NCBI GenBank assembly: GCA_023079485.1
Contig: CM041085.1
Span: forward strand, 30,303,121 to 30,367,120
Length of the DNA: 64,000 nucleotides
Reading direction: 5' to 3'
DNA from: Archilochus colubris
Taxonomy: Eukaryota; Chordata; Aves; Apodiformes; Trochilidae
Below are positions 39,642-52,013 of the stretch, piece after piece. The notes under the pieces were generated by a model. The model saw only the letters and a program-made list of their open reading frames with translations. It was not told the origin of the DNA and did not search any database. Each line of letters opens with the position of its first letter. The stretch's first letter is position 1. The position numbers and the translations under genes were made by a program.

Positions 39642-39781
39642 AAACACCCCCCCCCCACACAACACCAAAAAACACACACCCAAAACCCACCCAAAAAACC
39701 CACACCAAACCCAACACAAAAAACCCACCCCAAACACCCAACACCCAAACAAACCCCACCCAACACCCAACAAAACCCCCC
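39642..39781 (+). repeat. Pure A/C tract, 140 bases
   Basis: Every base from 39642 to 39781 on the plus strand is A or C, beginning with a run of ten C and continuing as irregular CACCC, CCCAAA and CCAACA units. The minus strand is therefore pure G/T with many GGG and GGGG runs. The open frames in it (Gly/Val/Trp-rich on the minus strand) are composition artefacts. Confidence 0.95.
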
Positions 39782-41620
39782 GCATGTACACCACCTCAGA
39801 AATCTTGAAAATAGTGATGTTTAACTCTATAATTATGAAAATCCCATGTTAACACCTGCAACTATGTTATCTGAATATTTAACTCAAATTCAAATATTGT
39901 CTGTAATTGGGAGATGACTTCTAGAGAGGAGAACTGAGAAAAGGTCTATTAAAAAGTAATAAAAGATCAAACAGAAGGCTGTTTGATTAGACCAGACAAA
40001 TGATCTGGGCAGATGATTCATTTGATTAACAAATTCCTGCACAGTTTGAAGTCAAGAGGAGCTCAATTGTTTTATGTAAAATCACATGGAACTATCAATC
40101 TTAAATACAATTACAGCTGCATACAACTCAAACAAAAAGCTGCATACAAGTGGACATTTCCCTAGCACACAGCCTTTTATAATCTACAGTCTAGATTATC
40201 TGTGACTGCTTTTCATGACTACTTTTAGCATTTTCAAGTAATAAAGGAATAACTCTTTACGGATTTAAAATAAAACTTTAAAAATATGTTGTGATTTTAT
40301 ATACACTTCTCTACCTTTCTACTAGATAAAATCTTCATTTCTATAGTGATTTTGTAATCTATAATTTCTTCAAACATGAACTGAAAAACTCATTAGGGCA
40401 ATGTAGATCACTGCACTATTGTTCATGAAAATAGGCCTGCAAGGGAAATGAGTAAGTTTCTGAAGAAAAATAATTTAGAGGTTATAAAGACTATTAAAAA
40501 AAAAAACACAACACATTTTTTTTGCTCATTCCCTCCAACTCATACTCTCCAAAGGGCAATGTTTTGCTATTATGAACAATTTAAAATTTTATGTGTGCTG
40601 TGTGTTCTGTTAGCTGTTGTTCAGAGTGATAATTCACATCTTGGTTTTTTTAACTACAGTCTCAAGGTTTACACAAAGCTCCTTTGGGCAGAAGACTTCA
40701 TTGTATAACACCTCAACTAAGGGGCTCTGAAAGACATCAAAACTCAGCAACGTTTTACAGTTAACCTTTGTATAAATCCTACCCACCCAGGTAGGAAATC
40801 TGCACAATTAATATTCTCTGAAATTTAAAGTTTTGTGACAGCTGTTCAGTTTATGGCTAAGAATCTACTAATATTTCAGTAGTTCCCCCCCTTGCATTAT
40901 TCTAGCTGTGAGTCACTGAGAGATTTATCAGCTTTACACCTTGCATATGTGCATTGCAAAACTATATAGAAGTAATTTCATAACTTCATGAAATATTAAT
41001 GGAAGTGAGAACGGGCAGACAAGTGTCATTGATTTATAGACAAAAACCTGCTGCAGTTTGAAGAAGTTTAACTTCTCCATTTGAACCCTGCACACCACAT
41101 GAATGGCAGATAACCTGAAGTGTTTCAGTTATTTAAAAATATCTGATGTATCAGATGTATCTGAGTACTAATCTCACTTTGCTGAAAAGTGCTATGCTTG
41201 TGTTAAAATTTCTTAATACAAAGTACAGGAAAAGAAAAGTAAAAATAATGTCACTCTATGGCCTTGTCAAGTTAATTTCCTTCATTGGCATCAACCAGCA
41301 GACAGTCTTTGAACTCCTCTTTGTTGACATCTGTCAGCAGATAATCTGTAGATCTCACAGAATCTACATGGAGAGGCATCCCAGCTCAGTGGGTGATACT
41401 AGCCCACTGCTATCCTGGAGACTGCAAGGATCTCACTTAAGATCACTATTTATAAGATTGAGAAATTATTTTCATTTTGGCCACCATTTTTGTTTGATGA
41501 TTCTGGTATCTCAGCCACCATAGAAATCCCATCATTTACAGATTTCACCGTTCTGGTATCTGCCAGATCAGGCAATGATCCAGGCATCAGGAGTTTTGAG
41601 TACAATATTTGGGCAGCAGG
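39782..41620. other. Unique AT-rich sequence, no gene recognised
   Basis: No gene was supported. Short plus-strand frames at 40448-40708 and 41146-41523 have no recognised product. Confidence 0.5.
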
Positions 41621-41624
41621 AGTT

Positions 41625-42010
41625 TCAGATAAGGTCAACACCACTTGTTACTTATCTCCATTTGGATACTGAGCCATTGACAGCAACTCTTTGGATGTTG
41701 CCAGCCAGCCAATTCCTAAACCATAGGATATCCCATCCATCAAATCCTTATCCTTCCAATTTATCAATAATGATGTTGTGTGGGCCTTACAGAATTCAAG
41801 GTAGATGACAACAGTTGACCTTCCCTTATCCATCAATACAGCCACCAGCCATAGAAGGCCACCAGATTAGCAAGGCATGATTTGCCCTTTATGAGGCCAT
41901 GTCAGCTGTCTTTAATCACCTCTCTGTCACTCATATGTTTTGACATACCTTCCAGGAGGATCTTTTCCATGATCTGATAGGCACGGTGTTGAGGCTGACT
42001 CATTGGTAGT
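41625..42010 (-). pseudogene. CR1 ORF2 reverse-transcriptase fragment, broken
   Basis: The minus strand reads IMEKILLEGMSKHMSDREVI, then in other frames KGKSCLANLVAFY and DKGRSTVVIYLEFCKA, then [15 protein letters not shown], which follows the order of the CR1 reverse transcriptase from the fingers into the palm (first catalytic-aspartate motif, here with Glu in place of the usual Asp of the LDF triad). Frameshifts and stops show decay. It covers the same internal part of ORF2 as the plus-strand fragment at 34390-34800 and, like it, lacks the CR1 3' tail. Confidence 0.9.
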
Positions 42011-42401
42011 TCCCTGTTTTGTAAAGGACTCCTCTAAATTTCATTATAATGTTGTAACTCTACAAGTTCTCCAATCTTCCAAAAACTTCCTGGACAGGAA
42101 TAGCTGTAACTTGCAAGAAATAGAAATGACATTTTGGCATATCCAGATCATGACAGGGAAAAAAGCCAAGAAACCTGTACCTCTTTCCTTTCTTAAGTCT
42201 CCTTTACTTATCTTAGAAACAGACACTTCTTGACACAGACTGTAAACTCCTAGATCCTTTCATGAAAGAACTATGTTCTGAAATATCCCATCCTCTTTTT
42301 TTTCTTGCAATACCTTAAAGTGTAAATTTAAAAGCTTTAAGAGCCCTCTCATGTGTCCATTAGGGAGATTAAAGTTCTTGCAAGCTGGTTGCTTTGAGAG
42401 G

Positions 42402-42418
42402 AAAAAAAAAAAAAAAAA
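42402..42418 (+). repeat. Poly(A) run
   Basis: Seventeen A; no retroposed gene body was recognised before it. Confidence 0.8.
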
Positions 42419-42419
42419 G

Positions 42420-45400
42420 TGGTTTCATTCAAGTTGTGAATCACCAGTTCCTCTAAAAACCTAATATTTTCAAAAGAAAAGCATGTTGTCTTTTATGCTT
42501 AATACATATGTAATGCATTTTAAAAAATTACTTAATATTTTTTTCCAGTCATGATTTACATCAAAATGTAATTATTATATGAAATTAATGTACCAAAACC
42601 TTTTTTTAAAGTCATACTTTGTGCAGAATGCTTTTACCTAAAGACAGTAAAATGTACTAAAGAACTACCTAAATACATCAAAATAGGTTGCCTTCTCTCT
42701 TTCCTTTATTTTTTTCATTTGAGTTGTAGTCTCAAATGGTTGATTATTAGTAGCTTACCTCTTCAATCTTATCTCCATTATTTGCTTCCTTTGTATGATT
42801 GTGATCTCTGCTTTGTAGAGGTCATCATGTTTTCTCCAAATCAGTTATTTTCTCTGCAAGCATTCCTTCTCTCAGGACAGTCTGACCTTCAGTGACAGAG
42901 AACCAGGAGAAAATATAATTAACTCATATGCTGCAAGAGTCTTTATTAAGATTCTGGTAATATGATCACAAAGCAGCCTAGGTAGTTAAGCAGAACTTAG
43001 TCTTTCTGCAAACTCAAATGAAACCTACAGAGACTCTGACTGGATGCATCAGGAGCAAGGTTTAGTGCTAGGAAATTTTGCAAGGGCATCATGACCAAGA
43101 AGTAGGATTAAATATCTCCATTTCTGCAGTGTCTCTCACCTGCTACCCAGGTAACCTAATGGCTCACTGCCTCTAAGTCTCAGAGCAAGACAAAACCAGG
43201 CTATCAGAGAGAATTTAGATGTCTTTATCTTATTTAGTCCTTCAGGCATTTACGTCATCATAATAGTCTCACTGAATAAAAATCCTACATTTCAAGGACA
43301 AGTTGTATCAGAAGGCAGAAAGGCAAACCGAGGGGGCGTCATTAATAGTGTCTAAGAAATGCTGGTTTTGTTGTTTTGGGGTTTTTTTGTTCATCAGTGT
43401 ATTCTTTAGTGCAAGCTGAAGAAGGAATACTTTCAAGTGAAAAAGAACTGGACAAAACTTCTCTGTAGAACTGCATTATTTTTGACAAATCCAAGAAACA
43501 CCATTCACTTTCCTCCATCCACCACTAGGTAGTTACACAACCAGTGCTCACTTCTGCTACTGCAAGAGATGCTCCACATTCTTCCTTCCACCTTGGCACA
43601 TCAGGGTTCTTCTAAATAAATTAGCTAGCAGGAATGCTGGCATCAACCAAGAAACAGTGTGCCTGTTTTGTTTGAAACTGTGCTGCATGGGTGTTTTCAA
43701 ACCACTTAAATGAAGGTCTAGCAGTTTCATAGATGTGTCTTTAGTGATCATCCTGTGAAAAACGCATAACTTCAGGAACATAGAAAAGGGTGAATTGTTA
43801 GTACAAGGAACTGCCATGTCAGAGCTGAGGTAGGAGCTGTATTCATATTGTCACACCCTGGAACTTGTTTCTCACAAGTTTAGCAACAGAGCAAATGGCT
43901 AGTTCATATCTCATTTTCTCCTGAAAACCCCTGTCACCTGTTCATCCAGCTATCAGAGAAGCATATTATCACTTTTCCTCCTGAGAAAAGATACTGATAG
44001 CTAAGAAGTGGGTGTGTATGAAAACATCTCTAGGTAATTTTCTTTCAACCACCAATTCACTCCTTAAATCTTCCAGATGTAGTTATACAAAATACATCCA
44101 CAATCCACTGGCATTTGCCTGCAACCTTTCATCTCCATGAATGCTGACCTATTTACCACTGGCCCAAACTAGTCATTCATTTAGAGTCATGAAATCTAAA
44201 TAAATCAGTTCCAATTCCTAATTTCAGTTCTCTTTCCCTTACGTACCTGCTAAGAGCTGAAAAACTGAGAGTCACTGCAGCAATTTCTGATTTTTTAATA
44301 GAAGTTTCATCAGCTCATAGGTCTCATTATTCAGCATTAGGAACTGCTTCATCCAATTGTTTTCCATACTAGTAAAAACAATAATTTCAAGCACTTGGGT
44401 GGAGAAGGCAATACTGTACATCTAAACGTACCCTTCTGCTCACATCAGTTTTTTTCTGAGTGATGGTGACCAGGTCTTGACTGTTGAGTAAAATGGTTAA
44501 ATCAGTACATTCTAGAAGAAGAACTTGCAGTCATTTTAGTTACTAGAATAATCTAGTGCTTGGGGAGGAAAGCATTCTGCCAGTGAATAAATTTTCTCTT
44601 CTTTTTCATTTATTAGTTCAGCACCGATTATTCACTCTTGCTTTTAATAAAGGCACAAATAAAACATTTCACATTGTTACAATGCTTTTTCTAAGCCTGA
44701 GATTATTTCTTATTTTTTCAATGGCAAATTCTAGATCTTTCTGGAAAAAAACTGGATGTACTATGAACCTGGAACTGTTTTTCAGTCCCTGCTGGTTCTA
44801 AGTGCATGACTCAACCACATCACAACAAAGTATAAAAGTCAGCTCTGATCACAAGCTAGTCTCTGTTATCCTTTCATTTATCATAGTTACTTGAGGTGTT
44901 AACCAGTATTTTTGGAAGTTTTTTCTTTTGCAGAAATAATGCATCCAACAGTATAGAGTCTTATTTCCAATTTGACAAAGTTTGACTTATTGTGGTTTCC
45001 TCCTAGAACAGGGAGCAAGGAATTTGCCCTAGTATTTAGCTACGGGGGTCCTGAGTTTGCTCTGAAACTGTCTCAGCAGTGAGTAAAAGGACATAGATCA
45101 AGCTCAGTCTTACAATTGTTCCATTCTCAAGCTAAATTTGTTATTAGTAAAAACTCAAACATGTGAAGAGTCTGATTCATCCATTTGGAAACCCTAAATT
45201 CCTTACTCTCATCCTAAACACACGTGCAGCAGAGAAATGAAGAAAATACACCTCTGGCTTTTCTAAAAAATTTCCTTCTGCTTTAAAATTAAAGTATCCC
45301 CATAGCAACTTCGATGTGTCCAGGAAGGGAGAAGGACAGTAGTTTTTGGAAAACATGGAATGGATTTAAACCACATTGTACATGAGGGCCAAATGCTAGG

Positions 45401-47880
45401 ACCTCTTGGTAAGGCTAGGAACATACATCCTGAGCTTGTAATGGCCCAATATCCATTTAAGAAAAACTATTCTCTCAGTGGCTCTGATAGTCTGGCAGGG
45501 GAGCAGCAGCAACATCAGGGCAGCACATCCAACCAAGGCAGAGCTCAGCTGCAGAAACCGAGTGAGGAGCGTGGATCTGGCTCTGTTCTGGGCAACTCTG
45601 CTGGGATGAGGCAGGGGACAGCTCAAGCTGGGAAGTAGGTGAGTAGGTGAAGGACAGGGAGGCACTGACATGGGCACAGGCACACCTGTGACATAGCTCA
45701 GGCAATCACCAAAAGCAAGAGCCTCCTTTTAAAAGCAGCTCTCCAGCAAAGGCAACAGCTGAGCTTCTCAAGGCCTGACAACTTTATTATTAAAACTGTC
45801 CCTGAGCCTGGGCAGCCAAACCCTGCAGAGGAGAGGGTATAACCTCAGGGCCCTGGCAGTGGCTGCTTATGAAGGCTGAGAAAACATATCTGCAGCTACT
45901 TAAATCTTATGGGGGTCAGGGGAGAGATAGTGATGTTTTGTACCTTTGAAAGGAATGTGTCACACTGCCTGCCACTGGGGATGGGCAGTGCTGATGGCTC
46001 ACAAATAGCATAGTGCCATCTGCTTCAGGGAGGCCACGCTTGCTCCACTGTTGTCATCTGTCACAAGCAGTAAAATACCCTTCCATCTGGAAGTCTATGT
46101 TCTGTTCTACATATGGGAAAGACAACAGATATAAATAATAGCAGGTGCTTCTAAATGAAACATAAAATCATTCTAATGGAAACTGTATTTCTGCCCATGA
46201 TGTCTACGAGACCGTGAATGTCTCCCAAGTGGAAAAGATTGAGTCTAAGTCTGTGACTGCTCTGAAGGGCAGTTTTGTTTCATGAGACCTTCCAAGAGTT
46301 CACTGTAAGCCCTTAGCAGGCAACAGGCTGACAAGTTTCTTCCTTCACAGAAATGAGTATACCATAGAGAGGCCAATTCCCTTAGCTGGAGGTGGGAACT
46401 CGTCATGGGTGCAGCTCTCACTGTCACCAGTTCCCAATGAATATGCAAGGTGTAAACAACTGCAGAAACAGACTGGACAAATTTTCCACAGCAGAAGAAG
46501 AGGAGTTGGGTAAAATTACCTTTAATATAGTTATGATTATTTATTATGTGTGTCAGTTGAGAAGTAATATTATTCCAGTAGAGTACACTTATATTGATGC
46601 ATAGCAGCGCACATCTAGACCAGACTATCAACTTTGTTTCTTATGACTACAAAATTTTCTCCTTTTAATTCTTCTTCTTAACAACTGAGGTGCCACAGGT
46701 CAGACTGATAAAAACAGAGTGAACACAATCTGCTCATTTAGAAGTAGCACTGAACCAGCTGATTTACCTCTCTTTTGAGGGTGAGTCTTCATTAGTAAGA
46801 TAGTAGCCTTTTTCACTGAGTTTTGTTCTGTCTAAACCTGGAATTAAGAGTTTCTTTTGTGTAAGTGGACCATTAACCCAGATACCAAGTGTTGCAAAAA
46901 GACAACTAATTCTGAGGGAGGAAAATAACAAAAAACCAAAAACAAACAAAAAAGGCAACTGTTGTAAAAGTAAACTATTTTTTTGTTGTTATTGTGCAGT
47001 TTTCTTTTTAGCTACTACAATTCAGAGCAGGACAGGTGCCTTTCAGTGGCACTGCCACAGCATACATATGTAGGTGAAGTTGCCTGCAGTTAATGAGAAA
47101 GGGGCTGGAGTTATTTTTTCACTCCTAATTTCTTGCTCTGTCTTGAGATCTGACATTAAATAACTCACATTCTTTTCTTCCACAAAAGAAAATACACAAA
47201 AGAAAATAATAGTAATAATAGTAACTTCTGGAAACACTCAAGGGGCTTCTGTTGGAAGATGTCATCCAATCACATCAGGTGACTGTAAAACAGGGAGAGA
47301 TACCTGTCTGCTTATATGTAAAATATTGGCAGCCAAACAGAATTAGCATGTACTTTCATAACCAACAGCACTACAGATCTGCCACATTTCTCTTGGTGAA
47401 ATTTCTTGCTCGTGTGATCCTGGAGACTTCTGATGCAGGGCATGCTTTTGTGCTTTCCCATCGTGATCTCATCTTTTTTATTACTTTCTTCCCCTTGAAC
47501 TAAAAGAAAAAATCCTTTTTTGATAGGTTTTACCCAAGGCAAAATATAAAGTCTTATAATTTTGTTTTTTCTCACAGGCTTTTTTTGTTGTTGTTCATTA
47601 TCATCATATGATCTATTTCCCAGAGTTTCAAACAGATCTCAGAAACTTTTGTAGCCTAGTATTATGTTCTCTCCTCTTCCCTTCACAGGGACCTTACATA
47701 ATTCCCACACAGCTCGGTGGAATTTTGAATTGTTCTTCAGAACTGGAAGAATCAAACCATTAAATATTTACCTTTAAGATACATAAGACTAATTTAGACA
47801 TCGGCATTTCTATATTCACAGTGAAGGAGAAAAACTTGGGATTAATGCCATTCTTAATTTAAGCAATCTGGAAACATTTC
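42420..47880. other. Mostly unique sequence, no confirmed gene
   Basis: A G/T tract lies at 43363-43391 and an A/C tract at 46929-46952. A GC-richer stretch at 45480-46080 is depleted in stops on both strands but has no recognised product. Minus-strand frames at 43557-43817 and 46245-46631 are preceded by acceptor-like sites; only the first is listed separately. Confidence 0.45.
43592..43752 (-). CDS. Low-confidence candidate exon
   Basis: The minus strand has acceptor gaagttatgcgtttttcacag, then 161 bases open in one frame (53 codons, one base carried at each end), then donor CCAAG|GTGGAAGG. The peptide contains KLLDLHLSGLKTP and a hydrophobic run WLMPAFLLANLF. No family was recognised and no neighbour exon with matching phase was found. 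Confidence 0.18.
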
Positions 47881-47882
47881 AG

Positions 47883-48007
47883 TACTAGACATTGTCCACA
47901 GCCTGCAAAAGCAGATGGATGTGTGTCAGGAGGTACATTGCTCCCCAGTGGTGCTGAAGAAGGGGCAGAACTGCGGAGGCAAAGGGTGATCAGGGAAGAG
48001 CCAGAGG
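47883..48007 (+). CDS. Low-confidence candidate exon, plus strand
   Basis: A moderate acceptor (ggaaacatttcag) precedes 125 bases open in one frame, ending at a near-consensus donor CCAGAGG|GTAAGTGG. The local sequence is richer in GC than its surroundings. The peptide (…SGAEEGAELRRQRVIREEPE) is charged. No family was recognised; a non-coding exon would fit as well. The same bases are also open on the minus strand, so coding potential is not strand-specific. Confidence 0.2.
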
Positions 48008-48672
48008 GTAAGTGGATCTGTTCCCCAGACCTGCTGACTTCTTCCAGAGTAAAGAAAATAAAAGGTTCATATAGGACAAGCAAGTCACCAGCTGAGGACA
48101 AAGTCCATGACAGAAGGTCTGAAAAAGATCATGAAGGACAAGTACATCCTCTGACAGGAAGACTTGACATTCCAAAAGCACTGTGGTATTTTGGTGTCTG
48201 TAGCACAATCTCAGCTTCCAGTAAGAGCAATCTACAATTGGGCAGCACTAAAACATATGTTTGTGGGTAGCATCTCTACCATATGGATCTCATTTCTGCC
48301 TGTGTCTGCCTTCATATTCCCTGAAATCTTTCCTGCCTCCATTCCCCTGTTATGCCTCTACTTTTTTACTATCTTGCAAATACCCGAGGGGTAGTTTCTG
48401 CCCATGAAACACAGTTGTGGGCTCTCTGCTGTGCATCCAGCCAGAGAAGGATCTAGAGGGGGAGCAAAGGGAAGGGGCTGCTGGAGGACGGGCAGAGGGT
48501 TCAAACAAGGGGATCACGCTGGGTGTGCTTGGGCAGCAGTTCTCAGGATGCAAGAGTTTCTAAGCCTCATTTCATGGTAACCTACAGGCAAAGACAGACT
48601 GCATTTCTTTCCTCTCTACCATTTCTCTTTCCCTCATCCTTCCCCCTCACCCCCTGCAGTTAAGGAAAGACC

Positions 48673-48690
48673 AAAAAAAAAAAAAAAAAA
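48673..48690 (+). repeat. Poly(A) run
   Basis: Eighteen A, flanked by CC on both sides and followed by CCAAAACC. It resembles the A/C tracts more than a retroposon tail. Confidence 0.75.
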
Positions 48691-48699
48691 CCAAAACCT

Positions 48700-51555
48700 A
48701 TATTATATGGCCAAAGCAACAGGATAACTGGATACATGCTAAATAGGTTGGGTTGCTTTGGGAGAAGGAGACAGAAATAGGTAGAGCTGGAAAATGGGAG
48801 CACAGAGGCACAAGAACGAAAGAATACTGCTAGAAAATGAATTTGCCTGTGTGAGAAGATATCATGTGAAGAAAATGTCATGTCTCTTCATATGATTAAT
48901 GAAAAATAAACCCTCTCTGAAGTAGGAGTATCAGGGCAAGCACAGGATGATTGGGGAAGGAAATAAGCAATAGAACTGACTGTGGCACAAGCATCTTTTT
49001 TAATCTGCAGGAAAGGGAAAGGGTATTGAGAATATTTAAGTCACTGGATAAGCCAGCTAGAGCTCTCATATAAATATATCTGCTTGACATTCTTTAAATA
49101 CCACAGACTAATATTTGTTGATATTAATTTTCTCTGAGTTACTGTAATTGATAATATCAGGACAATAATTTCCTACTGAATAAAACAAAAGGAGGCATTA
49201 GGATAAAACGTCCCTTGACAATGTCCATATGCTATTAGGACTACATTCACTGAAAAAGGAAAATAAAAAAAAAACAAAAACAGGTATAAATTATTCAAGC
49301 TGAAAAATACTCTGCAACATTTAAGTTTTTTATGCAAAGTTAGTGTGGTGAAGAAAAAAACATGAAAAAATAAAACCATGAACACCATAGAGCTTCATGC
49401 TACTTTTCACTGCTAGGAAGGAACATTTGCATTAGCTGGCACACAGCCTATGGTCAGCAGCCCTTAAAGCATCTTGTAGGGTTTCCATTCTCCATTTTAT
49501 GCTGAAAATTTCCTACTATAAATACATAAATACCTCTGTATTCTATCTGCTTTTGTTTCTGTGGTGTGGGTATCACTTCCTCTTCAGGCAGGTTACAAGG
49601 GCACTGTGCTATCCTGAACAAAAGCTTTGATGGTAGGTGTTCAGAAATGGGGGTAAAGAGGAGACACCAGGGTTATAATTCGACACACCTGTGTTTTCCT
49701 TTTATTAGTGGCTGATTTAGGACAGTGGCAGAAACAGAAATGCATTTAACTTTAAGTGTATGGGAAAGATGAGCTTTAAGCCAGTAAATGATAAGCAGTG
49801 CTGCTTGCTATCAGCTAGAAAGGGTAAAGGATAAGCCTATGCAGCAAGCAGAGAAGGTGTTCTTTGATGATTACTAATTATTTATCTCAGTCTGAAGTCC
49901 ATGGTGTGGACTTTCAATGCAAGAAATTGTCTCAGTGCTTTTTAATTTCTGTTAGTTTATTTTAACCATGAAATATGTGTTACAGCACACAAAGACAAAC
50001 AAAAAGCATGGGAGTTTCAAAGTCACTCTGGTGTCAGTGTCAGACATTCATTCTTGTGTCAAATGGCACTCATTCTCTGTCTCTTGCTTCTGAAATGCTA
50101 TTAGTCCCTGTCTAATAGTCCATTAGATTTTCAGCCTTACCTGTTGGCTTTTATTCTGCTATGTCTTCTCTGTTAATCATAAAGATCTGGATAGATATCT
50201 CCCTTCTCAAAAGAAATCTTTCAGAATCAAAACAATAAATATTTTCATTAGTACTCATGGACAAGCCACTAGCTCTCAAAATTAAATTTTTCTATAATAG
50301 ACAGAGGACTGACTCCCAGAAATTAATGCATTGAACCTCAGCAGGTATTTCAGATTGTGAAGGGTAAAGCTGACAGTAAACTCACCAGAAATCTTGGCAG
50401 ATTCTCCTTTAAATGTCTGAAGTTATATTTATAAGTCCTAGGCAAGTACTTTCTGAGAAGCCATTATGCCAGATAAACGAACTAAAACCCTCATGGGACA
50501 GAAATGGCTGCAAGATGAGAAAGATTTCTTACAGTCCATTGAAAAGTCACTTTTGATCTATGACAGTATTATATAATATCTTTCATAGTAACAAAATTTA
50601 GGGATTCCTAAACCCACTGAAAACATTGTAAATAAATAAATTAAAAAATAGCACAGCATACCGGTATATAATCACACATCTAAGCTTAGAGTACTAGCCT
50701 GGTATCATGTTAAGGTTACTTTTTTAAATTTTTTTTTTTTCTTTTTTTCATTCTTGAGTAGTGGCTTCAAGCTTTTTCCAGCAAAAGGCAGTTTCTACAC
50801 TTACCTATAATTTTTGAACATTATAGGTTTTATAACATATCAACTAAAGCTCAGGGAAATATTCTGATGAAGCAGAAAGAACACAGTCTACTATTTCCAT
50901 GCTTACAGTGAGGTAAATTGCTACAAATCTGTTTTTGATGTATCTGTCTGGTGCTATTAAACAAATATGTAACATAAAAACAACAGCAAAAGAACCTACC
51001 AACAGTTACAGACAGAAATTAATAAAATCACTTTTACATTCTTCCTTTTTTCCTTTGAAGAAAGGAAAAAATGTATTAGCTGCAAGATGAGGGATTGTGA
51101 AATAATTTTTTTTGGTCCTAAATTACTGAAGCAATAAGGAAAACTCTAAGAGAGAGCAGGCAGAGGGTCAGTAGCAATAACAGCAGGAGCAGCCTTGTCC
51201 TCTGTCATAGTTATGCAGCCAAATTAGAAAAGTTAAAAGGGCAGGCCAGTCACCCCCTTTCAACACCTTGATATAACTGACTATATCTAGTAGGATAACA
51301 CTGAAATATTCTTTTAATATCAGTTGTGAGCTAGGCATCACGAGCAGTACCGACTCTTATTTTCAGAAGTATGAGAATTCTCTACTTGGTTGCAGATATT
51401 TGATTATTCAGTCTGCAATCAAAAAGACTTCAGGTAGGAGAAAAGACACATTTACACTGCATGTAGAATGGCCATGTAATCTTACAGGGTAAAAGCTTTT
51501 CTGCCAGGAGATTGCTCTAAAAAACAGACTGAAAAAAAAATTAAAATTTACTTGT
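48700..51555. other. Unique AT-rich sequence, no gene recognised
   Basis: No gene or transposon was recognised. A T-rich run lies at 50720-50748. Confidence 0.5.
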
Positions 51556-51559
51556 GAAG

Positions 51560-52013
51560 TCCTTCCTTTCCTTCTTTCTTCCTTCCTTTTTCCTTCTTTT
51601 CTTTCTTCCTTTCCTCTTTTCTTCCTTTCTTTCTTCCTTTCTATTTCCTTACTTACTTACTTCCTTTCTTTCTTCTTTCTTCTTTTCCTTCTTCCTTTCT
51701 TCCTTCCTTTTACCTTTTCTTCCTTCCTTCCTCCTTTTCTTACTTTCTTTCTTCCTTTCTATTTCCTTACTATTTCCTTCCTTCCTTTTTTTCTTTTCTT
51801 CCTTCCTTTTTGCTTCCTTCCTTTTTTTCTTCCTTCTTCCTTTCTTCTTCTCTTTCTTCCTCTTTCTTCTTTCCTTTCTTCCTTTCCTTCTTCTTTCCTT
51901 TCCTTCCTTTCTTCTTTTGCTTCTTTCCTTCCTTCCTTTTTCCTTCTTTTCTTCGTTCAGTTCCTCCTTCCTTCCTTCCTCCCTCCCTTCCCTTCTTTCT
52001 TTCCTTCCTTCCC
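51560..52013 (+). repeat. Long polypyrimidine (C/T) tract, about 450 bases
   Basis: The plus strand is almost pure C and T, made of irregular TTCC, TTTC and TTTCC units. Rare interruptions are TTACTTACTTAC, TATTTCC, TTGC and TTCGTTCAG. Because stops on the plus strand need purines, long frames appear on both strands (Phe/Leu/Ser-rich or Lys/Arg/Glu-rich); these are artefacts. Mirror-symmetric purine/pyrimidine tracts of this length can adopt triplex (H-DNA) structures and are often length-variable. Confidence 0.95.

Noticed and set aside
39577..39852. Gly/Val/Trp-rich and Pro/Thr/His-rich frames
   Set aside because: Composition artefacts of the pure A/C tract.
42390..42420. Poly(A) run as the tail of a processed pseudogene
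   Set aside because: The preceding sequence has no recognisable coding remnant.
46245..46459. Minus-strand frame after the acceptor gtctgtttctgcag, 70 codons to a stop
   Set aside because: Could be a terminal exon, but the nearest AATAAA on that strand is about 460 bases away and no family was recognised.
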